Assembly: GCA_964459465.1 (NCBI GenBank)
Contig: CAYWLR010000014.1
Span: forward strand, 1 to 64,000
Length of the DNA: 64,000 nucleotides
Direction of reading: 5' to 3'
Source of the DNA: CALAMC01 sp964459465
Lineage (GTDB): Bacteria; Zixibacteria; MSB-5A5; GN15; PGXB01
Shown here: piece after piece, positions 17,760 through 27,061 of the stretch
How the letters are laid out: the number at the start of each line of letters is the position of its first letter
How positions within the stretch are numbered: position 1 is the first letter of the stretch
Notes under the pieces: model-generated
What the model was told of the DNA's origin: nothing
What the model saw: only the letters and a program-made list of their open reading frames with translations
Databases searched by the model: none
Translations under genes and position numbers: made by a program

Positions 17760-17941
17760 AAAGAACCTATCTTAAACACATTCCCGGCCCCAAGCCGTAT
17801 TAATAAACTTATATAATAAGCCATGTTACCGAAAATTACAACAAAAAAACGCCCTTCCGCAATACGCATAATTGCATATCCGGCAATGCCTTGCTGTTTA
17901 AAAACAGGGTCTTTCATACCGGGCAGTCGCCGCCGGTTCAT
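17756..17941 (-). CDS. Small ORF coupled to both neighbours
   Basis: A 61-residue frame of unknown function, basic at the start and with one hydrophobic stretch (FFVVIFGNMAYYISLLI). No family is recognised. The reason to list it is its junctions: its ATG overlaps the glycosyltransferase TGA in an ATGA, and its own TGA overlaps the accA ATG in a second ATGA. No ribosome site is evident inside the preceding gene. It may be a real small protein, a translational bridge, or coincidence. Confidence 0.4.
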   Translation of the reverse strand: MNRRRLPGMKDPVFKQQGIAGYAIMRIAEGRFFVVIFGNMAYYISLLIRLGAGNVFKIGSL

Positions 17942-18801
17942 TTCGAGTCAAGACCGGTAATGGTGCGAATGGCAAAATTGACAATAAGCGCCGCCGGCAG
18001 CACAAAAATCGAAAAGCCGTTCGGATGATGCTTCATGAAATACTTCCAGATGGCGATATGGTGATACCAGCTGCGCTTAACCGACGAAATATTGGCCCCT
18101 TCCCCCCATAAATGTATCGCCCCGGCCTGCGGGACATAATATACTTTGCGATCGTTCTGGCGAATCCTGACCGACAAATCGACATCTTCGGCAAACAGGA
18201 AAAACCGGTCGTCAAATCCCCCGATTTTTTCGAACAATTTACGCTCGATCAACATGCAAGTCGCCGCGGCCGCGGGGACTTCAGTGATATTTTCAAAATC
18301 AGCCATATTATGCGGATTGGGCAGGCTCGGCGAAAGAACCATTTTGCTCAAAACCGACCCGCGCGAAAAAAAGATATTCTTGCTGTTGGGCACCTCGCGA
18401 CATGTGGATTGAAAACTCCCGTCAGGATTACGCATCCGTCCCACCACCGCTCCGGCATCCCCATAATCGACCATGGCCTGCACCAGGTGAGCCAGAGCCC
18501 CCCGGTCAAGAATCGCATCGGGATTGAGGAACAAAATATACTGTCCGCCGACCAGCCTTAACCCCTGATTGTTGGCCGCCGCAAACCCGAGATTTTTCGG
18601 CGATCGATATATTTTAACCTGCGGGAAGGCGCCAATCACCTTTTCTACCGTGTTATCGCTGGAATTGTTATCGAAAACGAGTATATCGCCGCCGAAACAG
18701 GCGACTTCTTTGGTCAGGGCCTTAAGACAGGGCAGAATGCACCGCGCCGAATTGTAGGTCACGACAATGGCCGACACTGACTGCTTTGCGGTCTTTTTCA
18801 T
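17938..18801 (-). CDS. Family 2 glycosyltransferase, rhamnosyltransferase-like
   Basis: A 287-residue GT-A glycosyltransferase. Motifs include VVTYNS near the start, DNNSSDNT, NLGFAAANNQG and the metal site FLNPDA in the DxD place, then FDDRFFLFAEDVDLS and a C-terminal hydrophobic segment. This set matches WbbL-type enzymes that add rhamnose or a related sugar to surface glycans. The start at 18801 lies two bases after the preceding gene; a longer frame would extend into that gene. Confidence 0.88.
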   Translation of the reverse strand: MKKTAKQSVSAIVVTYNSARCILPCLKALTKEVACFGGDILVFDNNSSDNTVEKVIGAFPQVKIYRSPKNLGFAAANNQGLRLVGGQYILFLNPDAILDRGALAHLVQAMVDYGDAGAVVGRMRNPDGSFQSTCREVPNSKNIFFSRGSVLSKMVLSPSLPNPHNMADFENITEVPAAAATCMLIERKLFEKIGGFDDRFFLFAEDVDLSVRIRQNDRKVYYVPQAGAIHLWGEGANISSVKRSWYHHIAIWKYFMKHHPNGFSIFVLPAALIVNFAIRTITGLDSK

Positions 18802-18803
18802 AC

Positions 18804-19532
18804 TTATCGCATTCTTCCCAGCATCGACATCAGCCTTAGGTACCATACCTTCCATATCGCCTCGCGAACGATTTTCTTCGACATTTTCGATACACCCTTT
18901 TCCCGATCCACAAAAACGATGGGGATTTCCTTTAATTTGAATCCCCTCTTCCAGGCGCGTACCGAAACCTCTATTTGAAAAATATACCCGTTTGATTTTA
19001 TTTCATCAAGTCTTATTGTTTCCAAAACTTCCCGTCGAAAACATTTGAATCCGCCGGTGCCGTCGCGAACCGGAAGACCGGTGATGACCCGTGTATAAAA
19101 ATTCGCAAAATAAGACAACAACAGACGACTCATCGGCCAGTTGATGACATTGACGCCGGAAATGTAACGCGACCCGATGACCAAATCGTTTTCTTTTATC
19201 GCCTTCAGAAAATCCGGGATATAGTCCGGATTGTGCGAAAAATCGGCGTCCATTTCGAATATATAATCGAACTTTTTGGCCAAAGCCCATTTGAATCCGG
19301 CCAGGTAAGCCCGCCCCAGCCCGTCTTTTTTATCCCGATGCAGAACGTGAATACGGTCGTTTTCCCCGGCCATGCGATCGGCCGCTTGGCCGGTCCCGTC
19401 AGGGGAATTGTCATCGACCACCAGAACTTGCAACGACTGGTCTTTGCTTAAAACGGCCGGGATTATTCGCTCGATATTGTCCCGTTCGTTGTATGTCGGG
19501 AAAATTACCAGCGCCTTTTTGCTGTCGCTCAT
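18804..19532 (-). CDS. Dolichol-phosphate mannosyltransferase-like GT2
   Basis: A 242-residue enzyme of the DPM1/polyprenol-monophosphomannose synthase group. It shows PTYNERDNI, VDDNSPDGT, the metal site MDADFSHNP and the GSRYISG segment. It lacks C-terminal membrane helices. It probably makes a polyprenyl-phosphate sugar used by the GT-C enzyme in the same run. It overlaps the YfhO-like gene by four bases. Confidence 0.9.
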   Translation of the reverse strand: MSDSKKALVIFPTYNERDNIERIIPAVLSKDQSLQVLVVDDNSPDGTGQAADRMAGENDRIHVLHRDKKDGLGRAYLAGFKWALAKKFDYIFEMDADFSHNPDYIPDFLKAIKENDLVIGSRYISGVNVINWPMSRLLLSYFANFYTRVITGLPVRDGTGGFKCFRREVLETIRLDEIKSNGYIFQIEVSVRAWKRGFKLKEIPIVFVDREKGVSKMSKKIVREAIWKVWYLRLMSMLGRMR

Positions 19533-21973
19533 GGAACGTCCGCCTTATACCTCGTTTTCAAATAAGCCACCAGATAAGCGGCCAATATAATACCGACCAC
19601 CGCAAGAGTCAACAGCGTGATAATTTCAGCCAGAACATTGCGCGAATTATCATACTTGAATGTGACGGTATGCTGTCCGCCTTCCAGAGGCACGGCCCGG
19701 AACGAACCGTTGGCCCGATACACCGGCTTTTCCACACCATTCACGAAAGCCTTCCATGCAAAATACCAGTTGTCAGTCAGCACCAGAAGTCCCTTATGGT
19801 CGGATGCGGTCTGCACGACCACCGAGTCGACCGCGTACGATATTATCTCCGCCTGACCCATCGCCTCGTTTTCCGAAGATTCGGTCGGCGGCAATTGAAT
19901 GTCGGGCTGTTCTTCAAGTATGACCGTGTTTCTTAAATCTATCGTGCCCCTATGCACCAGGGGGTAAATATTCTTCCGGTCGCTTTCCACCATATAATTG
20001 CCGACCAGAAAGGCACGCGGCAGAACGCTTTCGTTGCGGTAAACCGATACCGAGCCGAAATTCATCACCGCCGTCAATGGCAACGCCGGAAACAGATTGG
20101 CATACCTGGCACGGTCGGTCGGGCCCAAAATATAACCCGCGCCCGCCAGGTTAAGGAAATTCGGATTATGGTATTCGGTCAACATCGGGCCGCCCATCAG
20201 GTCGTCGTACCAGCGCAGCTGATTCCCATGATACCCCTTGATGACCGGAATATCAAAAAATGGCAGATAATCGTCACGAAAAACACCCAGGTCCAGAACC
20301 CGGTAATGACCGGGCAGAGTTTTCAGATAATCGGTAAGTTGATTGGGCGTGGTATCCTGCGTATAATCGTACGTACTGACAAACCGCGTATTGAATCTGA
20401 TGCCGTCAATCATGATCAACAACGGAATTAAAAATAATATAATCCTTCCGGCCTTTTTATTGACGAACAGGTATATGGCCCCGGCCGTAAGGCCGACCAG
20501 CAAAAACGAAATCCAGAAACCGCTCTGAATATGCGGCAGATTGGTCAAGGCGGCATTCCACTTGGCCGCCCCCGGCCGAATCGTGGCAATATTGTCGTAA
20601 AATATCGACGCATAAAGTGACAGTATACTCTCCCCGGCTATACCGTACAGTAGCGCTCCCAGCAACAGAAGACCCGATGCTCCCACCAAGTACTTATTGA
20701 GGTTCCGCCGGGTTTTATCCGAAAGCTCCCGCGCTCTATCGATCAAAAACTGCAGACCCATCCCCGCCAGGAGCGATACGCCGAATAAAAATACGAACAT
20801 GATGGTCGCCGGGGCCCGAAGCGACTTCACGTTGGGAATTACATGATAAAATATCTTGAACAAAGGCGTCGTGGCACCCAGCGCATAAATAAGAGCGAAC
20901 AACGCCAGAATCCCGAAAAATATGGCCTTGCGGGAACGATAAAAAAAGACACCGATTATGGCCAGAAACAACGGTATCACTCCGGCGTATTCGCTGTTGT
21001 CCTTGAAACTATTTTTGCCCCAGTACAATTGACCCAGCTTGGTGTCGGCCCCGCTGAATTCCGGAACTGCCAGCGACAACGCTTCTTCCTCGTGCATCGA
21101 CCACGACGTGGCCCATTCCCAGCCCCGCTTGGTATCCGCCCGGGGCGAATACTCCGTCGTATAAATATAACCGGGATAAAACTGTACTGCCGAAATAAGT
21201 AATCCCACCAGCACCGCCCAGGACAGGAGGACCGATGGCTTTATCAGGCTTCCGATCCTTTTCGTTTCTTTATAAAGAATGACAAGCTTGAACGCCCCGT
21301 ACAACGCGACCGCCCACAGGGTGTAGTACGACAACTGCGCGTGCGGCGTTAAAATAATCGTCCCGATAACCAGACCCAGAAGACTGAAATTCAGAAGGGG
21401 CTTCTTCTCAAAACCCCGATCGAGGAAAAGCATGGTCAACGGAAACAGGGCGGTGACAAATATTTTGCCGTCGTGTCCCGGGGCCACCAGCGAAATCAGA
21501 AAACCCGAGAACATATAGGCCAGGGCCGCAACCGACGACGCCAGACGCCCCAGGCGAAACTGCCGAGCCGCAAAATACATGAATATCCCCGCCAGGACAA
21601 TATGTATGACCAGGTTGAGTCCCAGCATACGAAACAGGTTGCCGATGAATTTGAGGACGGACAACGGATAAAAAATGTCACCGTGGAAGGCGTCAATGAA
21701 AGGCATCCCGCCAAAAATATACGGATTCCAGAGCGGTACATTGCCGGTCGTCGTGAAATAATCGACATAAAAATGACGGAAAAATATACCGGCCGTAATG
21801 GTATCGGAGCCATAAAGCATTTTGTCGGAAAATAAAAATTCCCGGAAAATCAGCGTGACGCCGATTATCATTATCGCCAGCAGCACCGGGAAATAATACT
21901 TATAGCTTTCCGGATCAAAACTGCTGTGGCTCGCCGGCGCCTTGGCCGCCTGTCTGACCTTTTTTTTAATCAA
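19529..21973 (-). CDS. YfhO-family multi-pass membrane protein
   Basis: An 814-residue protein with about a dozen membrane segments and a C-terminal soluble domain. GT-C-like features include DTITAGIFFRHF after the first segment and the PLWNPYIFGGMPF motif typical of the YfhO family, which takes part in glycosylation of surface polymers. The start is a TTG at 21973, supported by GGAGG five bases upstream. It is embedded in a glycosyltransferase run. Confidence 0.85.
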   Translation of the reverse strand: MIKKKVRQAAKAPASHSSFDPESYKYYFPVLLAIMIIGVTLIFREFLFSDKMLYGSDTITAGIFFRHFYVDYFTTTGNVPLWNPYIFGGMPFIDAFHGDIFYPLSVLKFIGNLFRMLGLNLVIHIVLAGIFMYFAARQFRLGRLASSVAALAYMFSGFLISLVAPGHDGKIFVTALFPLTMLFLDRGFEKKPLLNFSLLGLVIGTIILTPHAQLSYYTLWAVALYGAFKLVILYKETKRIGSLIKPSVLLSWAVLVGLLISAVQFYPGYIYTTEYSPRADTKRGWEWATSWSMHEEEALSLAVPEFSGADTKLGQLYWGKNSFKDNSEYAGVIPLFLAIIGVFFYRSRKAIFFGILALFALIYALGATTPLFKIFYHVIPNVKSLRAPATIMFVFLFGVSLLAGMGLQFLIDRARELSDKTRRNLNKYLVGASGLLLLGALLYGIAGESILSLYASIFYDNIATIRPGAAKWNAALTNLPHIQSGFWISFLLVGLTAGAIYLFVNKKAGRIILFLIPLLIMIDGIRFNTRFVSTYDYTQDTTPNQLTDYLKTLPGHYRVLDLGVFRDDYLPFFDIPVIKGYHGNQLRWYDDLMGGPMLTEYHNPNFLNLAGAGYILGPTDRARYANLFPALPLTAVMNFGSVSVYRNESVLPRAFLVGNYMVESDRKNIYPLVHRGTIDLRNTVILEEQPDIQLPPTESSENEAMGQAEIISYAVDSVVVQTASDHKGLLVLTDNWYFAWKAFVNGVEKPVYRANGSFRAVPLEGGQHTVTFKYDNSRNVLAEIITLLTLAVVGIILAAYLVAYLKTRYKADVP

Positions 21974-22014
21974 AATTTCCTCCCGTGAATTGTGGCCCGA
22001 TGCGATATCCCGCT

Positions 22015-22953
22015 TCAGTTTCGGTCTTTTTCCCGGTCAATCAGGACATCGAGTTTGTGGCGAATGGAATTGGTTTCTTCCTTGAGCGCCGCGATCGATT
22101 CGGCCAAAAAACCCATGATAAACAGACCCATGCCGACCCCGATCATAAGCAGGACCAGATACAAAAGCATGCGCAACCCCTCGCCCATAACAAAACGCAG
22201 ATACAGGGCATATAACCCGATGAGTCCTCCCAATGCCAGAAAGACGGTCGCGATGAGACCGAAAAATAAAAGCGGTTTGCGTAAAAACGAAAGCTGGGCT
22301 TTGACCGCCAGCATGTCCAGCACCCCTACCGGGATGCGCCAGACCGAGAATTTCGATTCGCCCCATTTGCGTTCATACAACGGGATTTTCACCTCGGCTA
22401 TGGAATGACCCTTGTCGGCCGCCAGAACCACCAGGTAACGATGCCAGTCGCGGCGCATGAATATATCTTTTATGACCTCGGCCTTGAAAGCTTTGACAGA
22501 ATTCAAATCATGCACTTTAAGCCCGAAAATTCTCCGGGACAGATAATTGTAAATCGTCGACACAAACCGTTTCTTGTATTTGCCCTGCTTCCAACCGGTG
22601 GTCACATCGACCCCGCCCAAAATCGGTTTGATAAGCGCCGGGATATCTTCGGGCAAATACTGCAAATCCGCCGGATAGAAAACATAAATCCCTCCGGTCG
22701 CGATCGCAAAACCCGTCTCCAGGGCGCGCGTTAAACCCCGGTTGAAGGGATGTCGGGCGTACTTGATGAAGGGGTATTTGTCCGAAGCCTTTTTAATTTT
22801 ATCGAACGTGCCGTCGGTGGAACCGTCGTCAACATAAATCAGCTCATATTCGTTGGCGTCCTTTTGAACCATCTCGGCGAACAGGCGGCAAAATTCGTCG
22901 ATATTGCCTTCTTCATTGAAGGCCGGAACGATTACCGAAATAATTTTACTCAA
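22015..22953 (-). CDS. Polyprenyl-phosphate glycosyltransferase with C-terminal membrane helices
   Basis: A 312-residue GT2 enzyme of the GtrB/ArnC type: VPAFNEEGNI, VDDGSTDGT, NRGLTRALETG and a YPADLQYLP segment where relatives have DADLQ. Two hydrophobic helices follow (about residues 230-285), then a charged tail. It probably loads a sugar onto undecaprenyl phosphate for a membrane glycosyltransferase; the neighbouring GT-C gene overlaps it by eight bases. Confidence 0.88.
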   Translation of the reverse strand: MSKIISVIVPAFNEEGNIDEFCRLFAEMVQKDANEYELIYVDDGSTDGTFDKIKKASDKYPFIKYARHPFNRGLTRALETGFAIATGGIYVFYPADLQYLPEDIPALIKPILGGVDVTTGWKQGKYKKRFVSTIYNYLSRRIFGLKVHDLNSVKAFKAEVIKDIFMRRDWHRYLVVLAADKGHSIAEVKIPLYERKWGESKFSVWRIPVGVLDMLAVKAQLSFLRKPLLFFGLIATVFLALGGLIGLYALYLRFVMGEGLRMLLYLVLLMIGVGMGLFIMGFLAESIAALKEETNSIRHKLDVLIDREKDRN

Positions 22954-25078
22954 AGCGCAGGGTATCCTTGGAACTAAGAGTTTTCGAAATAATATTTTTC
23001 AGCATAACCGATGTATTATTATACACTAAAGCCTGTTCAAATTGCCGACGGCCGCTGGCAAAATGGGCCGTGTCTCCCGTAACTTCATACATCTTAATAT
23101 AAAATTCGCCCAACTTATACCGCAAGTGAAAATCGGTCGGGGAAAAATCAAGCGCCCGGCCCAAATATTTACCCGCTTCGTTCAAATTTCCCCGCTCGAA
23201 CTGGGCCGCTCCCCAGGCCAGATTCCCGGATAGATTGTTCGGGTTCTCGCCCAAATACTTTTGCATATAATAATCCGCCGAATCGGTTATTCCCAGCGAC
23301 AAATAATAGCGGGCCCATTCGAAATCGGAAAACATATAATTATCGGCCTCGACATTTCCGGTCAACCCGGCGATACGGTATAAAAAGACCAGCCGCGATG
23401 TGATCCGGTATTCGCCCAGGAGAAACGCCCGCTTCATAATTTCGGGATATTGTTCGACTGCGCCGTCAAGATTGGGCTTGTCAACCAGAAGATGGGTAAT
23501 CGGGTAGCGCGCGAAAAAAGCGGTATCGATATTGGCCACACCGAACATATGTATCAGGTTCAAAAGACGGTTATCCTGGGTCAGACGGGCGGCATAGGGA
23601 CCGGACAAAACCGCCTCCGGGGATACGATGGTCGGCAAATCCTGCGCCGCCGCCCTTGTGGTGAATGAAACTTCTTTGGTCCACCATAAATAATGAAGCA
23701 GATTCGGGACCATCCCCAACCCCAGCAGTAGAACAATCAAACCCGCCATGATAGCCCGGCCCGGCAGTACTATTGCTCCTTTGAAAATCCGCCCGGCGGC
23801 AAAAAAAACGACGGCAATAATGGCCGCGACAATGAACATGGCCGTTTTATATTCATAATACATATCGGTATTGACCGTCGGACCCATGGAAAAAGCAATC
23901 GCCTGAAATACCGGGGGTAATAATAAAAAATACAGTATCGGAGCGTACAACGAAGGGAATTTTTTTACGCGCAGGCCGCCGCCGGCAAACCACAACCGAG
24001 ACAACACCACCCCCGCCAGAGCGTAAACCGGATAGATAATAATCGTCTGATAGCGCAACGGCCGGTAATTCCAGATCATCAAAGAACCGTAGGCGGCAAT
24101 TACCCAGGCAATGAAAAATATCAAGGCCGGCCCCCAGCGAGACAAATCTTCTTTCCACCCTGACCGGGAGACCGCCTTCAGGAAAAACAAGCCTATAAAC
24201 GACCAGGCCAGAAGCGCCGCCACCGGCATTCTCTCAAAAAGCTTGCTGGTCGACCCGAAGGTGGCATATTTATACAGGAAAAAATTCAACGATTTTAGTC
24301 CGTCCGGAGTCCCGTACAATCCAAGCGCTTGAGCCTGCAAATACCCCTCCACCGAACCGGATGTCGGTCGATAACTGAAAATATACCAGAAAAACATCAC
24401 GGCCAGAAATCCGGCCCAGAAACAGCCATGACGAATCAGAAATTTCTTAAGATTGGTGCGGTATTCAAAGAAATATTCATAAAGCCCGAAACAGAGCGCC
24501 GGAAAGATAAAAATTATTCCGACCATTTTTCCGAAAAATATTCCCGCCGCCATAACCGCTCCTGCCAATAAAGCCAGAAGAAAATTGCGGGAATATACCA
24601 TGATAAAAAATGCCAGCGAAGCCGTAAAAATCAGACTGTTTTCCAGAAAGGGGTAACGGCCATAGAAAATTTGATTGTAGTCGAATGCTATCAAGGCGAA
24701 AAAAAATACGGCCGCCAGATTTCCCGCCACCTTCCTGACCGTAAAATAAACAAATAAAATTGCCGGGAAAGAAAACAGCAACGCCACGATATTCGATTGC
24801 ACATAACCGGAGCCCAGAAGAGAAAATATTATATACGAAACGGCCGTCGTCAGGGACTTTAAAAACAACACCAGCCGGAAATCATGCAGGGGGTTGAACG
24901 TTCCCCACAAAACGAGATTGCGCGCGAACGACGTATACTGGGCGGGATCGGTTAAAACGTCGGTGCTGTATGACAGGTCCACCGGCGGATCGGCCGACAA
25001 CAGATAACCGCGCACAAATAACGCCGCGGCGGCCAGGATCGCAAACAGCATCCATTCCAATCGCCTGGAAATATTCAT
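22946..25078 (-). CDS. GT-C type membrane glycosyltransferase with TPR tail
   Basis: A 710-residue protein with about a dozen membrane segments. The first luminal loop contains LTDPAQYTSFARNLV, matching the ArnT/PMT (GT39) pattern with an acidic residue followed by AxY. The last 150 residues form TPR-like helices (NLSGNLAWGAAQFERGNL, then a second repeat). Such enzymes transfer a polyprenyl-linked sugar to lipid or protein outside the membrane. It follows the DegT gene by 18 bases. Confidence 0.82.
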   Translation of the reverse strand: MNISRRLEWMLFAILAAAALFVRGYLLSADPPVDLSYSTDVLTDPAQYTSFARNLVLWGTFNPLHDFRLVLFLKSLTTAVSYIIFSLLGSGYVQSNIVALLFSFPAILFVYFTVRKVAGNLAAVFFFALIAFDYNQIFYGRYPFLENSLIFTASLAFFIMVYSRNFLLALLAGAVMAAGIFFGKMVGIIFIFPALCFGLYEYFFEYRTNLKKFLIRHGCFWAGFLAVMFFWYIFSYRPTSGSVEGYLQAQALGLYGTPDGLKSLNFFLYKYATFGSTSKLFERMPVAALLAWSFIGLFFLKAVSRSGWKEDLSRWGPALIFFIAWVIAAYGSLMIWNYRPLRYQTIIIYPVYALAGVVLSRLWFAGGGLRVKKFPSLYAPILYFLLLPPVFQAIAFSMGPTVNTDMYYEYKTAMFIVAAIIAVVFFAAGRIFKGAIVLPGRAIMAGLIVLLLGLGMVPNLLHYLWWTKEVSFTTRAAAQDLPTIVSPEAVLSGPYAARLTQDNRLLNLIHMFGVANIDTAFFARYPITHLLVDKPNLDGAVEQYPEIMKRAFLLGEYRITSRLVFLYRIAGLTGNVEADNYMFSDFEWARYYLSLGITDSADYYMQKYLGENPNNLSGNLAWGAAQFERGNLNEAGKYLGRALDFSPTDFHLRYKLGEFYIKMYEVTGDTAHFASGRRQFEQALVYNNTSVMLKNIISKTLSSKDTLRFE

Positions 25079-25096
25079 GACAAGTCGGGGCTTACA

Positions 25097-26197
25097 TTAC
25101 CCGAAAAATTCCTTTACCTGTCGAGCGATATATTCTATTTCTTCGTCTTTCAATTCCGGATACAGCGGCAGTGACAAAATGGTTTCAGACAGCCTTTCGG
25201 TGACCGGCAGACGCAACTCCGGCAATCCCGCCCGGATATATCCCTTCTGATGGTGCATGGGAATGGGATAATGGATCATGGTCGGCACTCCGTTCCGGGA
25301 TAAATGCTGCTGCAATTCGTTACGATTGTCGCACTCGATGGCGAATTGATGATAAATCTGAAATCGTTCCGGAAATTGCGGCGGTAGTTTTATCGGCAGG
25401 CCGCGCATCAATTCGAGATATTTGTCGGCGATGACATTGCGAGCCTGATTCCATTTATCGAGGTGTTTCAGTTTGACCCCAAGAACAGCGCCCTGCAGAC
25501 CATCCATGCGTTCGTTATAACCCAAGTATTCGTGGAAATACTTCCGGGCCGACCCCTGATCGCGCAATTTTCGAACCCGCTCGGCCAGAGTCTGGTCGGA
25601 GGTTACCACCGCCCCCGCTTCACCATAAGCGCCGAGGTTTTTGGCCGGGTAGAACGAGAAACAGGCCATGATACCGAATGACCCGGCTACCCGTCCCTTG
25701 AATTTCGCCCCCTGGGCTTGAGCGGCATCTTCAATTATGAAAATATTGTGCTTTTCCGCGATATCGATTATCCGCCCCATATCGGGCATCAGGCCGTAAA
25801 GATGCACCGGAATGACGGCTTTGGTCTTGGGCGTTATGGCTTTTTCGAACTGGTCAATATCCAGAAGCCGCGTGGCCGGGTCGGCATCAACCAGAACCGG
25901 CGTGGCGCCCGATTCCACAATGGCCGCCAGAGTCGCTATAAAAGTGTTGGCGGTCGTGATAACCTCATCGCCATGGCCTATTCTTAGCGCTTTGAGCGCC
26001 AAATGCAGGGCCGATGTCCCCGAATTAAGGCCGACGGCATATTTACACGAACAATATTCGGCGAAATTCTTCTCGAAATTTTCCACCGCCGGGCCGAGGA
26101 TATACATCGACGAATCCAAAACCTCTTGAATAGCCAGATCCATTTCCTCTTTGATACTTCGATACTGGGCCTGCAAATCCAGAAATTTGATATTCAT
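25097..26197 (-). CDS. DegT/DnrJ/EryC1 sugar aminotransferase
   Basis: A 366-residue PLP-dependent enzyme that aminates a nucleotide keto-sugar. The PLP-binding Lys186 is in FYPAKNLGA, Asp157 in FIIEDAAQA contacts the cofactor, and NSGTSALHLAL is the phosphate loop. The start at 26197 is chosen over 26227 because the promoter places the transcript start near 26221, downstream of that first ATG, and AAGG lies upstream of 26197. It heads the long envelope glycan run. Confidence 0.93.
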   Translation of the reverse strand: MNIKFLDLQAQYRSIKEEMDLAIQEVLDSSMYILGPAVENFEKNFAEYCSCKYAVGLNSGTSALHLALKALRIGHGDEVITTANTFIATLAAIVESGATPVLVDADPATRLLDIDQFEKAITPKTKAVIPVHLYGLMPDMGRIIDIAEKHNIFIIEDAAQAQGAKFKGRVAGSFGIMACFSFYPAKNLGAYGEAGAVVTSDQTLAERVRKLRDQGSARKYFHEYLGYNERMDGLQGAVLGVKLKHLDKWNQARNVIADKYLELMRGLPIKLPPQFPERFQIYHQFAIECDNRNELQQHLSRNGVPTMIHYPIPMHHQKGYIRAGLPELRLPVTERLSETILSLPLYPELKDEEIEYIARQVKEFFG

Positions 26198-26227
26198 AAG
26201 TTGTTGCCTTGCTTTTAAGTTGGCCAT

Positions 26228-26256
26228 AAAATAGGAAGGCCGGACGTTTATGTCAA
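26228..26256 (-). promoter_or_regulatory. Promoter of the envelope glycan run
   Basis: On the minus strand TTGACA (26251-26256) and TATTTT (26228-26233) are exactly 17 bases apart. Expected transcription start is near 26221, giving a 24-base leader to the DegT ATG at 26197. With mostly overlapping or closely spaced genes below, it may drive transcription far to the left. Confidence 0.7.
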
Positions 26257-26377
26257 GAATTAAGGAAAAATTTAAAAATTACCCCCGGCATGGCGAATAA
26301 TGGAACAAATTGGCCCATTTTTCGTTTAAACGATACAGCCAAGGGCAGAAATTAAGGCTGTGCACATACCTCTTGAG

Positions 26378-26410
26378 AGCCTCTTGTCACTAACAAGGGG
26401 CTTTATTTTT
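26378..26410 (+). terminator. Orphan plus-strand terminator
   Basis: AGCCTCTTGT (26378-26387) pairs with ACAAGGGGCT (26393-26402) over a 5-nt loop with one G-T pair, followed by TTATTTTT. No plus-strand gene precedes it, while both flanking genes read leftward. It may end an unannotated short plus-strand RNA. Confidence 0.6.
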
Positions 26411-26448
26411 GGATGGAGCTCCCAACGTCATATCTTGACGGCGGCGGC

Positions 26449-26907
26449 TTAAAAATCCGCCGACTTGTCCCGCGAATGCATCCCTTCCAGATATAGCTTG
26501 AGGTAGCGGTTCTCCACTTCCTTGTTTTCGGCCTGAACCCGGATAATATCACGAAGCGAAACCAGCCCGATCAGATTCTCACCATCGACAATGGGCACGT
26601 GCCGAATCCAGTTCTTCGTCATTACCCCGGCAATATATGACACGTCATCGTCGGGCAGTCCCACGATTACCGCCGTGGTCATGACATCCTCGACATGAAG
26701 AGTGTGGTATTCACCCTTGGTTTCGTGAACCTTTTTAAATATATCCTTATCGCTGACAATGCCCGAAAGCTTACCGGATTCATCGATAACCGGAAGACAG
26801 CTGATATTATTGGTGATTAAAACCTCCATGGCCTTATCAATCGACTGATGAGGTTCAATGGTAATGAGATTCCGTTTCTTTTCATTCAGAAGCGTTCTAA
26901 CGAGCAT
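26449..26907 (-). CDS. Protein with paired CBS domains
   Basis: A 152-residue protein made of two CBS domains (about residues 15-65 and 75-130), with the recurring patterns CLPVIDESGKLSGIVSDKD and HVPIVDGENLIGLVSLRD. CBS pairs bind adenine nucleotides and act as regulators. The ATG at 26907 has AGGA eight bases upstream and a promoter beyond; the longer frame to 26979 overlaps that promoter. No partner enzyme is adjacent. Confidence 0.88.
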   Translation of the reverse strand: MLVRTLLNEKKRNLITIEPHQSIDKAMEVLITNNISCLPVIDESGKLSGIVSDKDIFKKVHETKGEYHTLHVEDVMTTAVIVGLPDDDVSYIAGVMTKNWIRHVPIVDGENLIGLVSLRDIIRVQAENKEVENRYLKLYLEGMHSRDKSADF

Positions 26908-26955
26908 TGTGGCTTCCTTTCTGTTAAAAGGCATCATAATACGGACGGGTATTTT

Positions 26956-26984
26956 ATTATACCTTATGGGCCAGTCCAAAACAA
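26956..26984 (-). promoter_or_regulatory. Promoter of the CBS gene
   Basis: On the minus strand TTGTTT (26979-26984) and the consensus TATAAT (26956-26961) are spaced by 17 bases. The message would start near 26949 with a leader of about 40 bases. Confidence 0.6.
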
Positions 26985-27021
26985 GTAAAAGTTCACCCGG
27001 CCAATCTCCCTAAGACGCACC

Positions 27022-27048
27022 TTGACAAAAACCAAAGACCGGTATAAT
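27022..27048 (+). promoter_or_regulatory. Perfect-hexamer promoter with short spacer
   Basis: TTGACA (27022-27027) and TATAAT (27043-27048) both match the sigma-70 consensus, but the spacer is only 15 bases. The start of transcription would fall near 27055, only about seven bases before the GNAT ATG at 27062. Confidence 0.65.
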
Positions 27049-27061
27049 TTCGACCATAACC

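Noticed and set aside
26411..26448. Leftward terminator of the CBS gene
   Set aside because: The hairpin at 26378-26402 has no T-run on the minus strand, so it cannot be assigned to that gene.
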